Source of the DNA: Minisyncoccota bacterium
GTDB lineage: Bacteria; Patescibacteriota; Minisyncoccia; Phycocordibacterales; GCA-2747955
Direction: 5' to 3'
Length of the DNA: 17,136 nt
NCBI GenBank assembly: GCA_938010795.1
Contig: CALLVB010000039.1
Location: forward strand, 1-17,136
The notes beneath the pieces were generated by a model. That model was not told the DNA's origin, did no database searches, and saw only the letters and a list, made by a program, of their open reading frames with translations. The stretch's first letter is position 1. Every line of letters starts with the position of its first letter. Shown here piece after piece: positions 1 to 6,894 of this stretch. Position numbers and translations under genes: made by a program.

Positions 1-1
1 A

Positions 2-172
2 GTTGAACTTGCCGATAGCTCTGTTAATATTCTCACACGATCATTTACCAATGCCGATGACTACTGGTCGGTACTCTTTGATCTTCAAGAGCAAGTTAAA
101 AAGGAGTTTGATAAGGCAGGAATTTCGATTCCATATCCACAACAAGATATTCACACATACAACCATAATTAA
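2..172 (+). CDS. mscS: MscS-type mechanosensitive channel, C-terminal fragment
   Basis: Only the last 56 codons lie in the window; the gene begins upstream of base 1. The frame starting at base 2 reads through a stretch with D-S-S-V-N-I, a DYW motif, FDLQEQVKKEFDKAGI and then IPYPQQDIH before TAA at 170-172. This is the characteristic end of the small-conductance mechanosensitive channel family: the alpha/beta part of the cytoplasmic cage, closing with the G-I-x-I-P-x-P-Q-x-D/E tail. In the family the protein is a homoheptamer in the inner membrane that opens under membrane tension to release solutes during hypo-osmotic shock. The pore helix is not visible, so channel subtype cannot be judged. 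serS begins 6 bases after the stop, suggesting one transcript. Confidence 0.85.
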   Translation, partial: VELADSSVNILTRSFTNADDYWSVLFDLQEQVKKEFDKAGISIPYPQQDIHTYNHN

Positions 173-178
173 TTACAC

Positions 179-1441
179 ATGTTAGATATAAAATTTATAC
201 GAGAGAATCTAGATATAGTTAAGGCAGGAGCAATTAAGAAAAATACTGTGCTTGATTTTGATAGACTCATTGCACTAGACGACGAGAGAAAAAGTTTACA
301 ACAAGAGATTGATCAAAAACGAACTATTCAAAATGAAGCATCTAAGCAGATAGCTCAAGCATCAGAAGAAGAGCGCGTGGGCTTAATTCAAAATGTATCT
401 ACTGTAAAAGAAGAGATTCAAAAACTCGAAGAACAATTAAAACCTATTATGTCAGAGTGGAAAGCCCTTATGTTACAGGTGCCTAATGTTCCAGATCCAT
501 CTGTTCCTGATGGGAAAGATGATGCTGATAATGTACAAATTAAAACATGGGGTGAACAAACTGAATTTGCATTTGAACCTATATCTCATGTTGATCTGAT
601 GACTAAACATGACATGGTCGACTTTGAACGAGGTTCAAAGGTTCATGGATTTAGAGGATACTATTTGATGGGTGATGGTGCTCGTTTGTCGTGGGCTATT
701 TGGAATTATGCCAATCAGTTTTTCCAGGCAAAAGGATTTATCCCTGTGATCCCGCCTGTCATTGTGAGAAAAGAGAACTTGTACGGAACAGGGCATCTAC
801 CCAATGAGGCTGAAGACGTATATCAAACACAAGATGAAGATTATCTGACGGGAACTTCAGAGGTACCTATGATGGGATATCATCGAGATGAGGTGTTAAA
901 AAACAGTAAACTACCTCTTAAATATCTCGGGTTTTCTCCGTGTTACAGGCGAGAGGCAGGATCATATGGTAAAGACACTAAAGGACTTATTCGTGTGCAT
1001 GAATTTTACAAATTAGAGCAGGTTATGTTGTGTGAAGCATCTCATGCTGAGTCAGTAAAATATCACGAATGGATTAATAGAAACACAGAGGAATTTATAG
1101 AGTCTCTCGGTATTCCGTACCAGACAGTACTTAATTGTGGCGGAGATTTAGGACAAGGACAAGTAAAAAAGTATGACATTGAACTGTGGGTTCCAGGTGA
1201 AAAGAAATATCGAGAAATTTCATCCGCATCATATTTTCACGATTTCCAGACACGGCGATTTAACATTAGATACAAAGATGAAGAAGGAAAAGTCGCATAT
1301 GCACACTCACTCAACTGTACCGCAATTCCAACACCACGAATTCTCGTATCACTCATTGAGAATTTTCAACAAGCTGATGGTAGAATCTTGATTCCAGAGG
1401 CATTACGTCCATTTATGGGAGGGCAAGACTTTATTGGTTAG
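179..1441 (+). CDS. serS: Seryl-tRNA synthetase
   Basis: Class II aminoacyl-tRNA synthetase of 420 residues, normal family length, which charges tRNA-Ser with serine using ATP in the cytoplasm. Residues about 27-100 form the charged antiparallel coiled-coil arm that contacts the long variable arm of tRNA-Ser. The catalytic core follows: a serine-pocket T-G-T-S-E-V segment at 224-229, motif 2 with YRREAG at 256-261 and RVHEFYKLEQ from R272, and motif 3 near the C-terminus (G-R-I-L-I-P-E-A-L-R-P-F around R402). The ATG at 179 gives the expected N-terminus MLDIKFIREN. No Shine-Dalgarno sequence precedes it (taattacac). It sits 6 bases after the MscS stop, and the FtsQ-like reading frame opens directly after its TAG, so it is probably internal to an operon. 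Confidence 0.97.
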   Translation: MLDIKFIRENLDIVKAGAIKKNTVLDFDRLIALDDERKSLQQEIDQKRTIQNEASKQIAQASEEERVGLIQNVSTVKEEIQKLEEQLKPIMSEWKALMLQVPNVPDPSVPDGKDDADNVQIKTWGEQTEFAFEPISHVDLMTKHDMVDFERGSKVHGFRGYYLMGDGARLSWAIWNYANQFFQAKGFIPVIPPVIVRKENLYGTGHLPNEAEDVYQTQDEDYLTGTSEVPMMGYHRDEVLKNSKLPLKYLGFSPCYRREAGSYGKDTKGLIRVHEFYKLEQVMLCEASHAESVKYHEWINRNTEEFIESLGIPYQTVLNCGGDLGQGQVKKYDIELWVPGEKKYREISSASYFHDFQTRRFNIRYKDEEGKVAYAHSLNCTAIPTPRILVSLIENFQQADGRILIPEALRPFMGGQDFIG

Positions 1442-1462
1442 GTGAACTCAGAGATTCTATAT

Positions 1463-2284
1463 ATGGCATATATCAACAAGAGGAAAGCAGTCAAGAAGAA
1501 AAAACAAAGAACTAGACTCTTTGTTTCTTTTCTTATTCTTTGTGCTCTTTTAGTAATTCTTTTCTTTGTGGTAATGAGAATGGATTTTTTGCAAGTTGAT
1601 CGTATTACCATAGAAGGGAATGAGTTTGTAACAACCGAAGACCTATCACAGCAAACAGAACGTGAGCTTGAGGGTACGCACATGTTATTTGTTCCAAAAA
1701 AGAACACTCTGTTTTTACCCAAGCGGGAGATTATTGCTAATCTGCAAAATTCATTTACTGAGATTGAATCAGCTTCAATTGATCGTAAAGGGCTGGGGCA
1801 TATAGTACTTGGAATTACGGAGCGGGTTGAGACTAATGTGTTCTGCCAAGGAGAAATATGTTTGTCTTTTGATTCAGAAGGACTTTTATTTAAAGAGGCA
1901 CTACGAAAAGAAGGTGAGATATATTTTACAAGTCGGGAAGAACACGCAGTAGGAGATATCTACCTAAACAAGGATGTACATTTAGAGTTAGCAATACTGA
2001 TTGATTCTGTTCAAAAAAAAGGCCTAGATATAGTTCGTGTAAGTCAGTACTCTGATTTTACTATTGTACTTGTAACTAAACAGGGAACACGAGTGCTCGT
2101 ACCACTTATTGATTCATATGATGACATTTACTCGACCTTTGTTAAATTACTTAACACAGAGGAATTCACACTCTCTAAAGAAGAGAGAGATTTTAGGTCA
2201 CCATATGCGTATATCAATATGCAATTTGGTAATAAAATTTTCTCTTGTGTGAGGGGTGAAGAGTGTGAAAATAATTATCGATAA
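1463..2284 (+). CDS. ftsQ: FtsQ/DivIB-like POTRA-domain cell-division protein
   Basis: Bitopic membrane protein of 273 residues. A lysine/arginine-rich cytoplasmic N-terminus (residues 6-18) is followed by one transmembrane helix (about 19-38) and then a POTRA-like domain from about 42 to 118 (FLQVDRITIEGNEFVTTEDL is the typical first strand and helix). The rest resembles the beta domain of FtsQ/DivIB, the division scaffold linking FtsL/FtsB to septal peptidoglycan synthesis. Sequence identity in this family is low, so the call rests on architecture and length. A GTG at 1442 is in frame and abuts the serS stop; I prefer ATG 1463 because the peptide then starts just before the basic segment, but neither start has a good SD. 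It overlaps dus by one base (TAATG). Two cysteine pairs lie in the external part (CQGEIC; CVRGEEC at the C-terminus). Confidence 0.65.
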   Translation: MAYINKRKAVKKKKQRTRLFVSFLILCALLVILFFVVMRMDFLQVDRITIEGNEFVTTEDLSQQTERELEGTHMLFVPKKNTLFLPKREIIANLQNSFTEIESASIDRKGLGHIVLGITERVETNVFCQGEICLSFDSEGLLFKEALRKEGEIYFTSREEHAVGDIYLNKDVHLELAILIDSVQKKGLDIVRVSQYSDFTIVLVTKQGTRVLVPLIDSYDDIYSTFVKLLNTEEFTLSKEERDFRSPYAYINMQFGNKIFSCVRGEECENNYR

Positions 2285-3318
2285 TGTTTGTAACGAAGAA
2301 TAAAAAAGGAATATGGAGAAGCAAACTTACCCAAACAAACGGTAAGGGTCTTTGTGTTATCGCACCTATGGCAGACGTTACAGATAATGCATTTAGAGAA
2401 ATATTAGCAAAGTATTCAACGCCGGATCTGTCATATACAGAGTTTGTATCAGCAGATGGACTCGCTCACCCAACAGGAAAGAAACGGTTACTGAGAGATC
2501 TTGAGTATACAAAAAAACAAAGAAAATCATCGCCAGTGATAGCACAGATATTTTCAGGAAAGCCAGACAATATTAGGCAAGGTGCAGCACTAGTACAGAA
2601 ATTAGGATTTGATGGTGTTGATATAAATACAGGATGTCCCTCGAGGACTATTAATAAACAGGTCTGTGGTGCAGAGCTTATTAAGATCGAAAATAGGGAA
2701 CTAGCAGGTGAATTAATACAGGCGGTAAAAGAGGGGGCTCCTAAGTTAGATGTGGCTTTAAAGACGAGATTAGGATGGAATGAAATTGATATGTCGTGGA
2801 TTACATTCCTATTAGAGCAAAATCTTGATGTATTAACTATTCACCTGCGTACCCGAAAAGAAATGTCGAAGGTATCGGCTCACTGGGAACTGATGAGTGA
2901 AATTAGAGAGATGCGCGATAAGATATCACCACACACTCTACTACTTGGAAATGGTGACATTGATACTAAAGAAGAGGCATATCAAAAGATTAGCGAACAT
3001 GGGATTGATGGGGTTATGATAGGTAGGGGTATATTCAAGAATCCTCTCTTATTTGACGCTGATAGGGTGCCAAGTGTTAAAGAGCGATATGTCTTACTCA
3101 AAGAGCATATTAAGCTATTTGAGGCTAATTTTGGCCCAACCAAGCGTAATATGAGTGAGTTTGGCAAAAGAATTAAGTCTTTCTATCTCATGAAAAAGTT
3201 TTTAAAGGTATACATCAATGGATTCCCAGGAGCAAAAGAGGTTCGTAACGAATTAATGCAAATAAACGAACCTGAAGATCTCCTAGAGGAGATAGACCAT
3301 AAATTGATTAATTTGTAA
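2284..3318 (+). CDS. dus: tRNA-dihydrouridine synthase
   Basis: FMN-dependent TIM-barrel enzyme of 344 residues that reduces specific uridines in the tRNA D-arm to dihydrouridine with NAD(P)H. Visible motifs: the flavin-binding start APMADVTDNAFR (27-38), N-T-G-C-P-S at 115-120 with the catalytic cysteine C118, an IHLRTR segment containing the phosphate/substrate histidine, LLGNGDI, and the late barrel motif MIGRGIFKNPLLF that binds the FMN phosphate. A C-terminal helical domain follows, as in bacterial Dus. The family Dus A/B/C subtype cannot be assigned, so the symbol is generic. Its ATG shares one base with the stop of the FtsQ-like gene, indicating translational coupling; no SD is present. 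No terminator follows: the -35 of the next gene overlaps its 3' end. Confidence 0.95.
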   Translation: MFVTKNKKGIWRSKLTQTNGKGLCVIAPMADVTDNAFREILAKYSTPDLSYTEFVSADGLAHPTGKKRLLRDLEYTKKQRKSSPVIAQIFSGKPDNIRQGAALVQKLGFDGVDINTGCPSRTINKQVCGAELIKIENRELAGELIQAVKEGAPKLDVALKTRLGWNEIDMSWITFLLEQNLDVLTIHLRTRKEMSKVSAHWELMSEIREMRDKISPHTLLLGNGDIDTKEEAYQKISEHGIDGVMIGRGIFKNPLLFDADRVPSVKERYVLLKEHIKLFEANFGPTKRNMSEFGKRIKSFYLMKKFLKVYINGFPGAKEVRNELMQINEPEDLLEEIDHKLINL

Positions 3319-3331
3319 TCATCGATATAAT
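3304..3331 (+). promoter_or_regulatory. Sigma70-like promoter for the 3357 gene
   Basis: TTGATT (3304-3309), 16-base spacer, perfect TATAAT (3326-3331). The predicted transcription start near 3338 leaves a leader of about 19 bases that contains an AGGAGG. The -35 lies within the last codons of dus. Confidence 0.7.
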
Positions 3332-3345
3332 GATTGCAGCAGAAT

Positions 3346-3351
3346 AGGAGG
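3346..3351 (+). promoter_or_regulatory. Strong ribosome binding site AGGAGG
   Basis: AGGAGG at 3346-3351, five bases before ATG 3357. It fixes the start of the 140-residue protein and is notable because the housekeeping genes here lack an SD. Confidence 0.8.
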
Positions 3352-3356
3352 TTGCT

Positions 3357-3779
3357 ATGCATAAAGCACTCACACGAGGATGGAATAATGATTTTTTTGA
3401 ATCATTTCCTGATCCTTTGCTTGATGAATACAAATTTGAGGATATTAAGCTGCCAAAATCAGTTTACGAAATCATAATGGATATGAAAGATTATTCGTAC
3501 TTTTCAAGAAATAATCGTTTTGTTCAGTTGCTTGATAAGATGTTGCACGATCAACCTTGTACAAAAGAAGGTGACTTGCTAAATAACGGAAACTTTAATA
3601 TTTTCTTGCTGTATAAAATTACGTTACAACCACCAGTCCAGATGGTTACAATACATAGGAATATGGTAAATAATTGTTGGGATGTGATGCCTCACAAGAC
3701 TCCGTTGGCTGATAATATTATGTTTCAAGATCCAGTGCGTGTATTCACTAAAACAAAATACTCTCATCACGGCAAATAG
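3357..3779 (+). CDS. Hypothetical protein, 140 residues
   Basis: I do not recognise a characterised family. The gene is convincing because it has a promoter with perfect -10, a full AGGAGG SD at ideal spacing and its own terminator. The protein appears soluble, with no signal peptide or membrane helix. The N-terminal 70 residues are acidic and helical-looking; from about residue 73 a segment reads D-L-L-N-N-G-N-F-N-I-F-L, followed by alternating hydrophobic beta-type strands, a W at 108 in C-W-D-V, and P-V-R-V-F near the end. From general familiarity, short Patescibacteria hypotheticals often end with an N-G-x-x-N-I-F ... W-x-V ... V-F pattern; that is a recollection, not a search result. The downstream gene shares the GTTGCTATG start context. 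Function unknown. Confidence 0.75.
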   Translation: MHKALTRGWNNDFFESFPDPLLDEYKFEDIKLPKSVYEIIMDMKDYSYFSRNNRFVQLLDKMLHDQPCTKEGDLLNNGNFNIFLLYKITLQPPVQMVTIHRNMVNNCWDVMPHKTPLADNIMFQDPVRVFTKTKYSHHGK

Positions 3780-3784
3780 GTAGT

Positions 3785-3811
3785 TACTCGCGTTTCGACG
3801 CGGGTATTTTT
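3785..3811 (+). terminator. Rho-independent terminator after the 3357 gene
   Basis: TACTCGCG (3785-3792) pairs with CGCGGGTA (3799-3806) with one G-U pair, loop TTTCGA, followed by TTTTT. It begins 5 bases after the stop codon. Confidence 0.85.
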
Positions 3812-3865
3812 ATTGATTAATATTTCATAATTGGTATAGTATTTTCTGGTTAGGATCACTGTTCA

Positions 3866-3892
3866 TTGAAGAATATATCTGTTAACTATAAT
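3866..3892 (+). promoter_or_regulatory. Promoter for the 3915 gene
   Basis: A perfect TATAAT at 3887-3892 with a weaker TTGAAG at 3866-3871 (15-base spacer, shorter than ideal). The start near 3899 would give a leader of about 16 bases carrying GAAAGGG. Confidence 0.6.
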
Positions 3893-3900
3893 TTTATTGA

Positions 3901-3905
3901 AAGGG
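3901..3905 (+). promoter_or_regulatory. Ribosome binding site that favours ATG 3915
   Basis: AAGGG at 3901-3905 with a 9-base gap to ATG 3915. An in-frame TTG at 3897 lies at or before the predicted transcription start and has no SD, so ATG 3915 is the better start. Confidence 0.55.
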
Positions 3906-3914
3906 TGTGTTGCT

Positions 3915-4379
3915 ATGAGCAGTGTGTCTAAAGATGAAAATTTTGGAAAAGATCTCGGCTTAATGTCTGAGGTTGTGGTTGCCGCTAGAAAAGCTGGAAT
4001 GACAAGAAATCTGTGGGGTCGATTTGCACATGACCCAAGATTTATGAAAGAGGTTGTTCAATTGGCTTCTGAAAAGCGTGTAAGCACATGGGTCAGTCCT
4101 TTATCAGATATTTCAGAATCCGTATTAAAGGCCAATCTATCACAGTTGGATATAAAGAAATATTTTCTTATCGCTGACAGAGGCACAGAATTTGTTTTTA
4201 ATAGCTTTCGAGGAGTGGGTAGTGGTACATTATCGCAAACAGTTAATTACGGTAAGACTATAAAAAAATGGTCGATTGCCGAATTGGTTGAGTGTCTTAG
4301 TGAATCTACACATCATCAAGATATTCCTTCAAGGCATGAGATGCTGACTGCAGCAACTTGTTTAGTTTCAGGGACTTAA
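3915..4379 (+). CDS. Hypothetical protein, 154 residues, possibly truncated by an in-frame stop
   Basis: No characterised family is recognised. The N-terminal part (about 17-55) is helical with A-R-K-A-G-M, N-L-W-G-R-F-A-H-D-P-R-F and K-E-V-V-Q-L-A, a pattern resembling the helical N-terminus of small Patescibacteria hypotheticals I have seen, though I cannot verify this. The middle (80-120) looks beta-rich (KKYFLIADRGTEFVFNSFRG). No signal peptide or membrane helix is visible. The TAA at 4377-4379 is followed in the same frame by 66 sense codons, so this is either a complete short protein or the front of a gene broken by a nonsense mutation. It has its own promoter and SD; the terminator lies only after the extension, at 4601, which supports the longer original gene. 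Confidence 0.7.
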   Translation: MSSVSKDENFGKDLGLMSEVVVAARKAGMTRNLWGRFAHDPRFMKEVVQLASEKRVSTWVSPLSDISESVLKANLSQLDIKKYFLIADRGTEFVFNSFRGVGSGTLSQTVNYGKTIKKWSIAELVECLSESTHHQDIPSRHEMLTAATCLVSGT

Positions 4380-4580
4380 AAGTCCATTCATAATAATTTT
4401 TATGTTAGAAAAGGGGAGACGTATTATTTTATTTTCAAACATAACGAATCCTCACTAACAGTTGATATTATGGAGTTTTTCATGATTCCAAACACAGATG
4501 CCTGTAGGGCTCAACTTGTTACACCAGACGCAGGTTTAATTATTGAAAAAGATACTCTAATATTTACCTCGTCTGTGTAA
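4380..4580 (+). pseudogene. In-frame continuation of the 3915 gene past its TAA
   Basis: The frame of the upstream gene stays open for 66 codons after the stop and ends at TAA 4578-4580, 20 bases before a terminator. The peptide has protein-like texture: N-N-F-Y-V-R-K-G-E-T-Y-Y-F-I-F, then S-S-L-T-V-D-I-M-E-F-F-M, then L-I-I-E-K-D-T-L-I-F. The only internal ATGs (4474 or later in this frame) would give at most about 36 residues and have no SD. A separate out-of-frame ATG at 4402 opens only about 18 codons. I read it as the lost C-terminus of the upstream protein; stop readthrough or a sequencing error are alternatives. Confidence 0.5.
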
Positions 4581-4600
4581 AACAGATCTGTTCTATTAAT

Positions 4601-4623
4601 CCGCACGAAAGTGCGGGTTTTTT
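4601..4623 (+). terminator. Rho-independent terminator of the 3915-4580 unit
   Basis: CCGCAC, GAAA tetraloop, GTGCGG, then G and TTTTTT. A compact textbook terminator. Confidence 0.9.
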
Positions 4624-4644
4624 ATTCGCATCGTTTTGAGTAAG

Positions 4645-4675
4645 AAAAGAGTGATGCGTAAGCATCACTCTTTTT
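4645..4675. terminator. Bidirectional terminator between convergent units
   Basis: A perfect 13-bp stem (AAAAGAGTGATGC / GCATCACTCTTTT) with loop GTAA; A-tract on one side and T-tract on the other let it work on both strands. It can stop rnj transcription arriving from the right and read-through from the left. Confidence 0.8.
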
Positions 4676-4711
4676 CTGGTATTGATAATTTTTGCGCGAA
4701 CGTAAGATTTT

Positions 4712-4818
4712 CAGAATAATGTGTAGTTCGAGGAGCTAAGAAAAAATTCACCAAGGTGTACAGGTCGTACAGTGCAGGTGAATTTTTTCGAAAGCGACAA
4801 AGAAATGTGCTTATTCTG
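4712..4818. other. Nested inverted-repeat element downstream of rnj
   Basis: Three levels of pairing are visible. The outer arm is CAGAATAA (4712-4719) with TTATTCTG (4811-4818). TTCG (4727-4730) pairs with CGAA (4789-4792). A 12-bp stem AAAAAATTCACC (4741-4752) with GGTGAATTTTTT (4777-4788) encloses a small hairpin TGTAC (4757-4761), AGGTC, GTACA (4767-4771). Because the 12-bp stem has an A-tract and T-tract, the core may act as a second bidirectional terminator just after the rnj stop (4828). A structured RNA is the alternative. There is no convincing ORF in it. Confidence 0.5.
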
Positions 4819-4827
4819 GAGATCTAA

Positions 4828-6825
4828 TTAAACAACTAAGATAACAGGGATGATGATAGGTTGTTTATTAGTCTTCCTAAGCAGGAATCTCTCTAAGTGC
4901 TTATGGATCTGCTTCTTCAGAGTCTCCACGTCAATCCTGTTTCCGTCAGATTGAGAGATTTGCTCTTCTGTTACTCGCTTAATGATTCCACGTGCTTGAG
5001 ACAGTAGGTCTTGAGATTCACGCAGGTATACAAACCCTCTGGAGATAATATCTGGAGACTTTTGCATTTGTTTCTTTGAAACATTAATTGATACAACAGT
5101 GACAAAGATACCATCAGAAGAGAGAAGTTGTCTGTCTGCAATCACTGTGTGTTGCATGTCAGAGATAGAGAATCCATCAACCATGATTGGTGACGATGGG
5201 GCCTTCATTGGTAGTACTGTTACATCGTCTTTTCCTTTGATTTCAATGACCGATCCATTGTCTGGAACAATCACGTTTTTGTCCTCCATCCCAGTTTCAA
5301 GAGCTAGACGCTTGTGGATCTTAAGCATTGAGTGATATCCGTATGCTGGAACCATGTATGTTGGATGCACGGTGTTAATGATCCATTTAAGCTCTTCTTG
5401 GTTACCGTGACCTGTCGAGTGAACATCTGAGGTTTTGTAAGAGATAAGTCGTACATTATTTCTATGTAGTTGATCCATAAGGTTACGAACAGAGATTTCG
5501 TTTCCAGGAATAACTGATGATGAAAGAATAATAGTATCTCGATTATTTAATTTAACGTACTTGTGATCTCCTCGTGCCATACGAGGTAGGGCAGCGAATT
5601 GTTCACCTTGTCCTCCAGTACATAAAATAAGAATTTTATCTGAGGGGTATTTATCAATATCAGCTGCTGGAATAATTACTCCATCCGCTGGGGTGTATTT
5701 ACCAGCAAGCTTTGCAATTTCTAAGTTGGTTTTAATAGATCTTCCTTCAAGAATAATCTTTTTACCTTGAGATTCAGCTGACTTCATAAATGCAATCATA
5801 CGTCTGAATTGTGATGCAAACGTTGCAATCATAATTCGACCTTGTGCATCACGGATAATCTCATCAACGTTCTCATGAATCCTGGGTTCTGGAATAGACC
5901 ATCCTGGGTTTTCACAGTTAGTTGAGTCAGAAAGAAGCATAATGTTGTCTTCTTTGGTGACTTGAGCCCAGTGTTCAACTTCACCTGGAACAGGAATTCC
6001 GTCTTCATGTTCTAGTTTGATATCTCCAGTAATAACAATATTTCCGTGAGGTGTTCTTATAGATGTAGCAATACAGTCTGGGATAGAGTGGGTTACAGCA
6101 AAGAAATAGAATTCTAAGTCTCCGATCATCATAGTGTCGTTTGGTTCAACGATATGAATATCAAGCGTTGGTGCATTAGGAAACTCATGCATTCGTTTCT
6201 TGATCATGATTGCTGTTAGGTTTCGTGTATAGATAGTTGGATTACCTAATCGTCCCATTAAAAATGGAATACCACCAATATGGTCAAGGTGACCATGAGT
6301 AATGATAAGTCCCTTAATCTTATGTTTTCGCTCTTCAAGGTAGGTAATGTTTGGAAGTGTGTAATCAACTCCAGGTGCATCTGATTCAGATACAAATTGG
6401 AATCCAGCATCAAAAATCCAAATATTTTCTTTGTATTCAACTGCAAACATGTTTCGTCCAACCTCTTCAACTCCACCAAGTGGAATTACTCGTACTGTTT
6501 CACCTTCAATTTTTGGAACAGGTCGTCGGTCTACATGTTTCTTAGATGGTCTGAAAGGACGACGTTTTTGAACTTTACCTCCAGCTGCAGGGTGAAGATG
6601 AGTTTTGGGTTTAGGTCCTCGGTTGTGATGAGGACGACGATTAGATCTATTGTTTGATTGTCCTGAACGTTTAGGTGCAGGTGCTTTAGGTGCTACAGGC
6701 TTTCCTGTGCTTTGTGTCTGTGTTGAGCTCGATTTGTTCTGTGAACTTTGAGCATGAGGTCGGTTTTTTTTATTACCAACCCGATGACTTGAGCCAGTGC
6801 TCGATTGTTGTGTGTTTGTATTCAT
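4828..6825 (-). CDS. rnj: Ribonuclease J with basic disordered N-terminal extension
   Basis: Metallo-beta-lactamase/beta-CASP RNase, which in the family processes and degrades RNA by endonuclease and 5'-3' exonuclease activity. Length 665; bacterial RNase J is usually about 550-560. The difference is an N-terminal tail, residues 1-105, rich in S, N, Q, then P, K, R, H (for example NNRSNRRPHHNRG), predicted disordered and likely RNA- or ribosome-binding. The core starts at V-R-V-I-P-L-G-G-V-E-E-V-G-R-N (111-125). Metal ligands: H-G-H-L-D-H at 177-182, H246, D268; the beta-CASP segment T-F-A-S-Q-F-R-R (335-342) and the late H-S-T-G-H motif at 469-473. The C-terminal domain follows. No SD precedes ATG 6825. 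It lies 69 bases after the solute-binding protein gene, with which it may be co-transcribed. Confidence 0.95.
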   Translation of the reverse strand: MNTNTQQSSTGSSHRVGNKKNRPHAQSSQNKSSSTQTQSTGKPVAPKAPAPKRSGQSNNRSNRRPHHNRGPKPKTHLHPAAGGKVQKRRPFRPSKKHVDRRPVPKIEGETVRVIPLGGVEEVGRNMFAVEYKENIWIFDAGFQFVSESDAPGVDYTLPNITYLEERKHKIKGLIITHGHLDHIGGIPFLMGRLGNPTIYTRNLTAIMIKKRMHEFPNAPTLDIHIVEPNDTMMIGDLEFYFFAVTHSIPDCIATSIRTPHGNIVITGDIKLEHEDGIPVPGEVEHWAQVTKEDNIMLLSDSTNCENPGWSIPEPRIHENVDEIIRDAQGRIMIATFASQFRRMIAFMKSAESQGKKIILEGRSIKTNLEIAKLAGKYTPADGVIIPAADIDKYPSDKILILCTGGQGEQFAALPRMARGDHKYVKLNNRDTIILSSSVIPGNEISVRNLMDQLHRNNVRLISYKTSDVHSTGHGNQEELKWIINTVHPTYMVPAYGYHSMLKIHKRLALETGMEDKNVIVPDNGSVIEIKGKDDVTVLPMKAPSSPIMVDGFSISDMQHTVIADRQLLSSDGIFVTVVSINVSKKQMQKSPDIISRGFVYLRESQDLLSQARGIIKRVTEEQISQSDGNRIDVETLKKQIHKHLERFLLRKTNKQPIIIPVILVV

Positions 6826-6894
6826 ATTTTTTATTAATTATTCACAAAATAGAGGTACGGTATGTATTCATACAGTAGCTGTATCTATGCACAA

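Noticed and set aside
1438..1722. Minus-strand 94-codon open frame over the start of the FtsQ-like gene
   Set aside because: Shadow of a well-supported plus-strand gene; no promoter or SD and composition unlike a real protein.
3897..3914. TTG 3897 as the start of the 3915 gene
   Set aside because: It would lie at or before the predicted transcription start and has no SD, while ATG 3915 has AAGGG at 9 bases.
4712..4818. tmRNA or RNase P RNA in the rnj downstream region
   Set aside because: Too short, with no tRNA-like ends, no tag reading frame and none of the conserved RNase P core segments.
6351..6657. Plus-strand open frames within rnj
   Set aside because: They lie fully within the RNase J gene on the other strand and have no start signals; the minus-strand frame has the catalytic motifs.
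6870..6884. ATACAG-TAG-CTGTAT hairpin between the solute-binding protein gene and rnj as a terminator
   Set aside because: A six-bp A/T-rich stem with a three-base loop and no T-run on the minus strand; not enough to call a terminator or operator.
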